From Marinovum sp. (GTDB taxonomy: Bacteria; Pseudomonadota; Alphaproteobacteria; Rhodobacterales; Rhodobacteraceae), in the NCBI GenBank assembly GCA_022447495.1, contig JAKVBH010000026.1, positions 1-59,157 on the forward strand: 59,157 nt of DNA, given 5' to 3'. Of the stretch, positions 53,681-59,157 are shown in pieces. Each line of letters opens with the position of its first letter. Position 1 is the stretch's first letter. The translations under genes and the position numbers were made by a program. The notes under the pieces are model-generated. The model did not search any database, was not told the origin of the DNA, and saw only the letters and a list, made by a program, of their open reading frames with translations.

Positions 53681-54757
53681 ATGACTCGCACTGTCATCGA
53701 AAGTGAAACTAAAACCGCCGTGATCGGCTTTGACCAGCCCTTCTGCGTCATAGGCGAGCGGATCAACCCCACGGGGCGTAAGATCCTCAACGAAGAACTG
53801 GAGCGGGGCGATTTTTCCCGTGTGCAGTCCGATGCGTTGTCGCAAGTGGCCGCAGGTGCCACTGTGCTCGACATCAACTCTGGCGCTGTCTTCTCCAACA
53901 AGATGGCCGAAGATCCACGCTACGCGGACAACAACTTTGTTGAGCCCACGCTCATGAAAGAATTGGTCGAAAAGGTCCAAGAGGTCACCGATTGCCCGCT
54001 GTGCATCGACAGTTCCGTGCCCGGCGCGTTGGAGAACGGGTTAGCCGCCGCAAAGGGCCGTCCCCTCCTGAACTCCGTCACAGGCGAAGAAGAGCGACTC
54101 GAGTTAGTTCTGCCGCTGGTGGCGAAATATAACGTGCCTGTTGTGGCGATTTCCAACGACGACACTGGCATCTCCGAAGACCCAGATGTGCGCTTTGCGG
54201 TTGCCAAAAAGATCGTGGAACGTGCCGCGGATTTTGGCATTCCGGCCCATGACATTGTGGTCGACCCCCTCGTGATGCCGATCGGCGCCATGGGCACGGC
54301 TGGTCTTCAAGTCTTTGCCCTTGTGCGTCGCCTTCGCGAAGAACTTGGGGTGAACACGACATGTGGCGCGTCTAACATCTCTTTCGGCCTACCCAACCGT
54401 CACGGCATCAACAACGCATTTTTGCCCATGGCGATAACCGCAGGCATGACATCCGCGATTATGAACCCCGTTGCTCTTCCCGTCGGGCCCAAAAAGCTCG
54501 CAGAGAAGAAAGCCGAGGTCGAAGCCGCAGGTATTATCCTTCCCGAGGGCATGGATGACGAGACGTTCGTGCAGTTCTTTGGCATGGGCTCCACCAAGCC
54601 GCGCGCGGGCAAAGAGATGGAAGCCATCCGCGCCGCCAACTTCCTCACCAACAATGATGAAGGCGGTGCGGCTTGGATTTCTTTCAACAAAGCGCCTGCC
54701 AAACCCGGTGAAGAAGGCCGCGGCCGACGCGGCGGAGGTCGCCGCCGCCGCGCGTAA
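53681..54757 (+). CDS. Methyltetrahydrofolate:corrinoid methyltransferase
   Basis: TIM-barrel protein of the pterin-binding (dihydropteroate synthase-like) family that moves a methyl group between a corrinoid protein and tetrahydrofolate. The ATG at 53681 (GAGGGG eight bases before) gives 358 residues. Family blocks: CVIGERINPTGRKIL, AGATVLDINSGAVFS, CIDSSVPGALENGLAA, LLNSVTGEEERLE, VVAISNDDTGISEDP, TTCGASNISFGLPNRHGINN. A C-terminal Gly/Arg tail (RGRRGGGRRRRA) is unusual. Its corrinoid partner and reactivase are not in the window. Confidence 0.88.
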   Translation: MTRTVIESETKTAVIGFDQPFCVIGERINPTGRKILNEELERGDFSRVQSDALSQVAAGATVLDINSGAVFSNKMAEDPRYADNNFVEPTLMKELVEKVQEVTDCPLCIDSSVPGALENGLAAAKGRPLLNSVTGEEERLELVLPLVAKYNVPVVAISNDDTGISEDPDVRFAVAKKIVERAADFGIPAHDIVVDPLVMPIGAMGTAGLQVFALVRRLREELGVNTTCGASNISFGLPNRHGINNAFLPMAITAGMTSAIMNPVALPVGPKKLAEKKAEVEAAGIILPEGMDDETFVQFFGMGSTKPRAGKEMEAIRAANFLTNNDEGGAAWISFNKAPAKPGEEGRGRRGGGRRRRA

Positions 54758-54768
54758 GTCCTCCCAAC

Positions 54769-54795
54769 AAAAAAGGCGCCGCGTGGCGCCTTTTT
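54769..54795. terminator. Bidirectional rho-independent terminator
   Basis: AAAAAAGGCGCC-GCGT-GGCGCCTTTTT lies between the convergent methyltransferase and enoyl-CoA hydratase genes. The stem is flanked by A- and T-tracts, so it can act on both strands. Confidence 0.88.
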
Positions 54796-54812
54796 CTTGA
54801 ACACTATGAACT

Positions 54813-55589
54813 TTAGCGGCCTTCGTATTTTGCGTCGCGTTTGTCGAGGAACGCCACGACGCCTTCTTTGAAGTCAAAGGTCTTGCCGCACTGGCCTTGG
54901 AGTTTGGCCTCAAGCGCCAGTTGCTCCTCCAACGTATTCTCAAAGGAGCCCCGGATCGCCTCTTTGGCGCGGGCATAGGCTTGGGTTGGCCCTTTGGCAA
55001 GGTGCGCCGCGCGGGCACGCCAGTGCGTCTCAAAAAGACCGTCTTCCACGGCTTCCCAAATCATGCCCCAGTCGTCTGCCTGGCGTGCCGTGATCTTGTC
55101 AGCGAAAAGTGCCGCGCCCATGGCCTTCGCCGTACCCATCTGGCGCGGCAACCAAAACGTGCCACCTGCATCTGGGATGAGCCCAATGCGCGTGAAAGCT
55201 TGAAGGAAATAGGCCCGGTCGCTCGCAATCACAACATCCGCCGCGAGCGCGAGGTTGGCCCCGGCCCCGGCCGCGGGACCATTCACGGCGCTGATTGTGG
55301 GTACCGGACAATCAAAAATCGCGCGCAACATCGGGACGTATTCGTCTCGCAGCGTACGTTCGAGATCGACATTATCTGCATTGGCCCGGTCGCTGAGGTC
55401 TTGGCCCGAGCAAAACGCGCGGCCTTCTCCGGTCATCACCACCACACGGGCGTCTTTGCCCGCGATCGTAACCGCGTGGGTGATTTCGGCCCGCATCTGT
55501 GTGTTGAGCGCGTTCATAACGTCGGGGCGGTTCAGGGTGAGCACGGCCACATCATTGGTGATGTCAAGCTTGAGCGTTTGGTATTGCAT
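54813..55589 (-). CDS. Enoyl-CoA hydratase/isomerase family protein
   Basis: Crotonase-fold CoA enzyme, 258 residues from the ATG at 55589 (GAGGAA nine bases before). The oxyanion-hole segments are visible as GEGRAFCSGQDLSDR and ISAVNGPAAGAGANLALAAD, followed by FTRIGLIPDAGGTFWLPR. The Asp in the LIPDAGG loop and the overall sequence resemble PaaG-type isomerases of phenylacetate degradation, but no other paa genes are in the window, so only the family is assigned. It is monocistronic behind the shared terminator. Confidence 0.9.
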   Translation of the reverse strand: MQYQTLKLDITNDVAVLTLNRPDVMNALNTQMRAEITHAVTIAGKDARVVVMTGEGRAFCSGQDLSDRANADNVDLERTLRDEYVPMLRAIFDCPVPTISAVNGPAAGAGANLALAADVVIASDRAYFLQAFTRIGLIPDAGGTFWLPRQMGTAKAMGAALFADKITARQADDWGMIWEAVEDGLFETHWRARAAHLAKGPTQAYARAKEAIRGSFENTLEEQLALEAKLQGQCGKTFDFKEGVVAFLDKRDAKYEGR

Positions 55590-55687
55590 AGCGCCATTCC
55601 TCTGATCGGGGTGGCGAGACACTGGCCCAAAGCCGTGGCGAGGGCCAGTGCAAACTTTACGTCACATTCTTTTACGAAGGGTTCGCG

Positions 55688-56230
55688 TCACCGTGCCCCA
55701 TGCCACTCCAATAGCGCAGGATTGTCTTCTGCTTCGGTGGTCGCTGATGTGGCCGCAGTCGCGGGATCGAGTGCTTCGATGGATTGAATATTGCTCAAGA
55801 CACCGTGCACATGTGCCGTCTGGGCGGCGACTTCGCGTTGGAACTCCTGCCCTTTGGCTTGGTGCCGGGCACCGAAATAGAAGCTCACGATGGCGCCGAG
55901 GAGCCACCATAAAGGTTCTGGAACCAAAGCGATGCCCTGCATACGCGCGGCAAACCAAACCGGATCGACCATCGCCGCGACAAACAGGCCAAGCGTGCCC
56001 ATGGCCATGGCCGGGCGGGGAACACGGTTGAGCCCATCCATCACGCGGTCAAAGCCGCTGCGTCGTATAAGCCGGAACTCTTGCGCGAACTGATGAAGCG
56101 TTGCGGCTTGCATATCCGTCGCCCGCGCGGCGCCTTTGTCGGCGTTCTCGCGAAAAACTTCGAGGGTTTCCGTCACTGCGTTGCGCCCGCCACCGAAGAC
56201 AGTCGAAAGTAACGTATCAATCAGCCCCAT
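55688..56230 (-). CDS. Holin, 3TM family (gene-transfer-agent type)
   Basis: The ATG at 56230 (MGLIDTLLSTVFGGGRNAVT) gives 180 residues and overlaps the endolysin stop by ten bases. An amphipathic N-terminal region is followed by two clear hydrophobic segments (RPAMAMGTLGLFVAAMVDPV and PEPLWWLLGAIVSFYFGARH), typical of the 3TM holin family, and an Ala/Thr/Glu-rich tail. Holins permeabilise the inner membrane so that endolysin reaches the wall. Together with the upstream endolysin this matches the lysis pair used by the Rhodobacter capsulatus gene transfer agent, which also lies apart from the structural cluster. Confidence 0.85.
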   Translation of the reverse strand: MGLIDTLLSTVFGGGRNAVTETLEVFRENADKGAARATDMQAATLHQFAQEFRLIRRSGFDRVMDGLNRVPRPAMAMGTLGLFVAAMVDPVWFAARMQGIALVPEPLWWLLGAIVSFYFGARHQAKGQEFQREVAAQTAHVHGVLSNIQSIEALDPATAATSATTEAEDNPALLEWHGAR

Positions 56231-56835
56231 GCGGCCACCCTCGCTTGGAACTGAGCTTTGCTCAAGTGATGCTTTGGCGAGATGAACTCTTCTGAGCGTT
56301 TGATCCATCCACCTTTTCCACCGGCCCGGGTCCGTGCAAACTTGCGGCTCGCAGGACGACGGTCACCGATGCGGAAATAATAGTTGCGGCGAGCGATCCC
56401 ATATGCATCCGCAAACGCCTCAGGCGCGCGCGCGGCGGCCGCGTGGGCAGCATCAGCGGTCATTGGGCCGATGGCACCATCAACGGCGATCTGAAAGCCC
56501 ATGTCGTTGAGCAACCGTTGTAGAATGCGCACAGCATTTGAACCCGCGTTGACATACATGTCAAAGACCGACGCCTGAATTACATCAGGCAACAGCGCGA
56601 TCCGAGGTGTCGTAAAGTAATGGTGCAAATAGATATCGATCGCTTGATCGCGTTTCAAAGCGCGAACGTCGCTCGGTGTTACGCTGCCATCTCCGTTTAG
56701 GTCGAGGCCAAGGCGACGCATGGTGTGGATCGTCACGCCATAATTGGTGGCTCCACCAGGGTCGTCTGGATCGTTTACATACCCGCCTTGACGGCCAACG
56801 ATTTCTTCGGCCAAATGTCGTACATGTCTGCTCAT
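56221..56835 (-). CDS. Endolysin, glycoside hydrolase family 108 (N-acetylmuramidase)
   Basis: Peptidoglycan-cleaving enzyme of 204 residues. The N-terminal catalytic domain shows EEIVGRQGGYVNDPDDPGGA with the catalytic Glu and TNYGVTIHTMRRLG; DMYVNAGSNAVRILQRLLND and VDGAIGPMTADAA form the C-terminal peptidoglycan-binding region of the GH108 group. There is no signal peptide, so release depends on the overlapping downstream holin. GAGG lies seven bases before the ATG. A perfect CtrA box lies 84 bases upstream, as expected for gene-transfer-agent lysis genes. Confidence 0.88.
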   Translation of the reverse strand: MSRHVRHLAEEIVGRQGGYVNDPDDPGGATNYGVTIHTMRRLGLDLNGDGSVTPSDVRALKRDQAIDIYLHHYFTTPRIALLPDVIQASVFDMYVNAGSNAVRILQRLLNDMGFQIAVDGAIGPMTADAAHAAAARAPEAFADAYGIARRNYYFRIGDRRPASRKFARTRAGGKGGWIKRSEEFISPKHHLSKAQFQARVAAWG

Positions 56836-56918
56836 TTTTTTACCTCGCTCAGAGTGTCAATGTCTCAGAAGAGGATGGCCGACCGGCCTTAACGCAGCCA
56901 AAGTAGGCCGCGCGAGTT

Positions 56919-56933
56919 TTAACGAAGTGTTAA
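56919..56933. promoter_or_regulatory. CtrA-binding box upstream of the lysis genes
   Basis: TTAACGAAGTGTTAA is an exact TTAA-N7-TTAA CtrA consensus, 84 bases before the endolysin start and overlapping the stop codon of ccmE (56930-56932). I saw no other full match in the intergenic regions I examined. CtrA is the response regulator that controls gene transfer agent and motility genes in Rhodobacterales. Confidence 0.75.
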
Positions 56934-57385
56934 GTGCCGTCACCGTCAGATAGAGGCCCGCGATAGACGCCCTGCTCTTTCAGAGCGTCAACGACCTCAC
57001 GTGGCATGTAGGTCTCATCGTGGCGCGCCAAAATTTCGGTCGCCGTAAAGATACCGTCGGAATAAGATCCGACACCCACCATACCTTGGCCTTCTTTGAA
57101 AAGGTCGGGCAAGATACCCGTATAACGCACATCGACCACGCCATTCCCATCTGTCACGCGGAACCCTACGGAGGTGTTGTCGATGGACAATGAGCCTTTC
57201 TCCACCAATCCGCCGATACGAATGACTTCAGTGGGCAGAGGTGGTTCGGCAAGGACCTGTGTCGGAGAGCGAAAAAAGTTGATACCGTCGCGCATCGCAT
57301 AGCCAATGATGGCGGTGGCCGAGATCAAAGCGACCGCGGCAAGCGAGATAATTTGAATGCGCCTCTGCTTCTTCAGGCCTTTCAA
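56930..57385 (-). CDS. ccmE: Cytochrome c maturation haem chaperone CcmE
   Basis: Binds haem covalently in the periplasm and passes it to the cytochrome c synthetase. The 151 residues have one N-terminal membrane anchor (IQIISLAAVALISATAIIGY), an OB-fold domain (RIGGLVEKGSLSIDNTSVGF ... VDVRYTGILPDLFKEGQGMV) and the haem-binding His in LARHDETYMP near residue 127. The start is TTG at 57385 with a strong GGAGG; no in-frame ATG gives the expected N-terminus. Other ccm genes are not in the window. Its end overlaps the CtrA box of the endolysin gene. Confidence 0.94.
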   Translation of the reverse strand: MKGLKKQRRIQIISLAAVALISATAIIGYAMRDGINFFRSPTQVLAEPPLPTEVIRIGGLVEKGSLSIDNTSVGFRVTDGNGVVDVRYTGILPDLFKEGQGMVGVGSYSDGIFTATEILARHDETYMPREVVDALKEQGVYRGPLSDGDGT

Positions 57386-57463
57386 AGCGAACCTCCGAGA
57401 CCAGGATCAGAAGATTTTACATATTTCGTCGTTTGATCGAAAACCATACAACACCAGTTAATT

Positions 57464-57480
57464 GCGCGATTCTATCGCGC
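57464..57480. terminator. Hairpin between argC and ccmE
   Basis: GCGCGAT-TCT-ATCGCGC is a perfect 7-bp stem 28 bases beyond the argC stop on the minus strand. There is no T-tract; it probably separates argC from ccmE. Confidence 0.45.
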
Positions 57481-57507
57481 CCAGACGGCATCTCCGCCCA
57501 CCGAGAC

Positions 57508-58536
57508 CTATGGAAAGAGCGGCACCACCATTAACCCGGCGGTTTCCTCAACGCCCATCATCAAATTGGCATTTTGCAAGGCCTGGCCAGAAGAGCCTTT
57601 GGTCAAGTTATCCATGACAGCAACAATGAGGCAACGCCCAGGTTGCCGATCAGGGACCACACCGATGTGACAGAAGTTCGAACCGCGCACGTGATGCGTA
57701 TTTGGCGTCTCGCCCATGGGCAGTACAGTCACAAAGGGCTCCGAACGATAAGCCGCATTGAGCGCGTCAAACACTGCATGAGCATCGCCGGAAACATACC
57801 CCGTAGCCAAAATCCCGCGATTGGCTGGGATGAGGTGGGGTGTGAATTGAATTCTGACAGGCCGACCCGCGATCTTGGAGAACTCCTGATCAAACTCTCC
57901 CAAGTGCCGATGCGTGCTCCCAGTGGCGTAGGCGTGATATCCCTCGGATAATTCGGAATGGAGCAAATGCTCTTTGAGCGAGCGTCCCGCTCCGGTGACC
58001 GCACATTTAAGGTCCAAGATAATGTCATCGAGCTCAATCACGCCTGCCGAAATCAAAGGCCGTAGCATGTATTGACCAGTGGCCGCATTGCATCCCGTGC
58101 CAGCCACCAACCGCGCCGATTTGATGTCTTCGCGGTAAAACTCAGTCAGGCCATAAACCGCCTCAGGTTGCGTTTCGACCGCAGCATGGGGGTTGCCGTA
58201 CCATTGTTCGTAGGCAGCCGGGTCCTCGAGCCGGAAATCCGCGGACAGATCAACGATCCGAAGACCTTTTGGCAAGTCGCGAATCACCTCTTGGCTGGTT
58301 TTATGCGGCAAGGCACAAAAGCACAGGTCAATCTCAGAAAAGTCGATCTCGTTGATTTTCACCAGATTCGGCAAATCAAGATACCGCAGGTGCGGAAAGG
58401 CCTCGGAGAGCGCCTGACCCGCTTTGCGTTCCGCTGCCAAGGCTTTGATTTCAAAAGTTGGGTGGCCTGCGATCAGCCGGATGAGTTCGGCACCAGTGTA
58501 ACCGGATGCGCCCAGGATTGCGATGGAAGTCGTCAT
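57508..58536 (-). CDS. argC: N-acetyl-gamma-glutamyl-phosphate reductase
   Basis: Third step of arginine biosynthesis: NADPH-dependent reduction of N-acetylglutamyl phosphate. The 342 residues show the Rossmann motif [16 protein letters not shown] at 6-21, [10 protein letters not shown], the active-site cysteine in [16 protein letters not shown] near residue 150, and the C-terminal [16 protein letters not shown]. The length is standard for the type I enzyme. It is followed leftward by a hairpin and ccmE, and other arg genes are not adjacent. Confidence 0.96.
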   Translation of the reverse strand: MTTSIAILGASGYTGAELIRLIAGHPTFEIKALAAERKAGQALSEAFPHLRYLDLPNLVKINEIDFSEIDLCFCALPHKTSQEVIRDLPKGLRIVDLSADFRLEDPAAYEQWYGNPHAAVETQPEAVYGLTEFYREDIKSARLVAGTGCNAATGQYMLRPLISAGVIELDDIILDLKCAVTGAGRSLKEHLLHSELSEGYHAYATGSTHRHLGEFDQEFSKIAGRPVRIQFTPHLIPANRGILATGYVSGDAHAVFDALNAAYRSEPFVTVLPMGETPNTHHVRGSNFCHIGVVPDRQPGRCLIVAVMDNLTKGSSGQALQNANLMMGVEETAGLMVVPLFP

Positions 58537-58625
58537 GGTTTTCAGTCCATATCAAGGTCGTGTCGGAGCGCAGATCCTAAATCGGAAGGGGCTTTTAAAA
58601 CCGCTGCGCAAAAAAGGGAGTCGTG

Positions 58626-59157
58626 TCACGCTTTGTCGAATGCGACTTCTCGTCGGAGAAATCGCGTCGCGCCTCGGCTGACGCGTGCGGGGTCGCCTGT
58701 CGTTAAAAAGCGATTTGCTTTGCCCGTACCCAGCATTTCCGGTCGACGAGCCAGATAATCGGCCAGACTTTCGGCGACAAGGTTGGCTTGGCTGTAAAGC
58801 GTTACGTCTGCGCCAAGGGCATCTTGGAATGCATCTTGCATAATTGGGTAATGCGTACAGCCCAGGATCGCGGCTTCTGGATCGGGCATCTTACGGTGCA
58901 GCGCGTCGACATGGCTGCGCACCAAGGCATCGGCTAGGATAATGTCGCCTTCTTCGATCGCGTCCACCACACCGCCACAGGATTGGGCTTCGACATCTAC
59001 GCCAATGGCCCGAAACGCCAGTTCCCGCTGGAACGCGCGGCTCGACACTGTGGCCGGCGTCGCAAAAAGCGCCACGTGTTTCACCGAGACCTCGCGCGGA
59101 GGAGAATTGTCGCCCCACTGCCGCTCTGTAAGCGCCTCAATCAAGGGCACAAAGACA
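58626..59157 (-). CDS. murI: Glutamate racemase, C-terminal part (runs off the window)
   Basis: Makes D-glutamate for peptidoglycan. The frame is open through base 59157, so only the last about 177 codons are present. The second catalytic cysteine is in [12 protein letters not shown], and [15 protein letters not shown] and [14 protein letters not shown] are family blocks. The tail ([15 protein letters not shown]) matches alphaproteobacterial MurI. Nothing suggests truncation other than the window edge. It lies 89 bases upstream of argC on the same strand. Confidence 0.9.
   Translation of the reverse strand, partial: VFVPLIEALTERQWGDNSPPREVSVKHVALFATPATVSSRAFQRELAFRAIGVDVEAQSCGGVVDAIEEGDIILADALVRSHVDALHRKMPDPEAAILGCTHYPIMQDAFQDALGADVTLYSQANLVAESLADYLARRPEMLGTGKANRFLTTGDPARVSRGATRFLRREVAFDKA

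Noticed and set aside
1-59157. CRISPR arrays, rRNA, integrated prophage or integron
   Set aside because: No regularly spaced repeats, rRNA signatures, integrases or attachment-site duplications were seen. The lysis pair is the only phage-related element.

Overview
The window reads as chromosomal DNA of an alphaproteobacterium of the order Rhodobacterales (Roseobacter-type Rhodobacteraceae). The evidence is a moderately high G+C content, protein sequences typical of that group, and gene arrangements such as der-bamB-YfgM-like, trkA-trkH-hfq-hflX and 3-hydroxybutyrate dehydrogenase next to a patatin. A gene-transfer-agent-type endolysin/holin pair also sits behind a perfect CtrA box. Assignment to order is an inference from protein and synteny recognition, without database searches. 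No rRNA, tRNA or CRISPR array was found.

Layout. 1-772: two convergent IS66-family remnants lying in a truncated, frameshifted PHB-depolymerase-like esterase gene. 950-8484: serS, a TspO-like membrane protein, then a leftward block der / broken DUF1963 gene / bamB / YfgM-like gene. 8677-13920: an RND efflux adaptor and pump behind an 18-bp TetR-type palindrome. 14127-18690: the leftward block trkA-trkH-hfq-hflX (potassium uptake, RNA chaperone, ribosome-associated GTPase). 18970-28644: amtB, a secreted Sel1-like protein, a DMT transporter, a VOC protein, an AT-richer orphan membrane protein, an Atm1-type ABC exporter, a LysM protein and a LOG-family hydrolase. 28671-35100: an ATC-hydrolase-like gene, a HupE-like metal permease, a pseudouridine catabolic pair, DUF502, patatin and bdhA. 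35101-36169: a gene-poor kilobase with a decayed RTX gene and a strong leftward terminator.

36170-46530: a peptide-binding protein followed by two tiny lipoproteins, arsC plus an aquaporin (arsenic detoxification), a XRE-cupin regulator divergent from an acyl-CoA ligase / DsbA-FrnE / Bcr-type MFS run, icd, a YitT protein and a small ORF. 46494-50413: DUF2235 hydrolase, rlmE, Ppx/GppA and a sulfotransferase. 50620-54757: folate/cobalamin C1 genes (a small 'virulence factor' family protein, a MetF-like reductase and a methyl-THF:corrinoid methyltransferase), interrupted by an M20 peptidase; the methyltransferase has a leader that can fold in two competing ways. 54813-59157: enoyl-CoA hydratase, holin, endolysin, ccmE, argC and the end of murI.

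Most of the window is ordinary core genome. The parts most worth a second look are the CtrA-box lysis cassette (55688-56933), the switch-like leader at 53586-53655, the palindrome and proline-punctuated repeat of the efflux adaptor, and the cluster of decayed genes (esterase, DUF1963, RTX).
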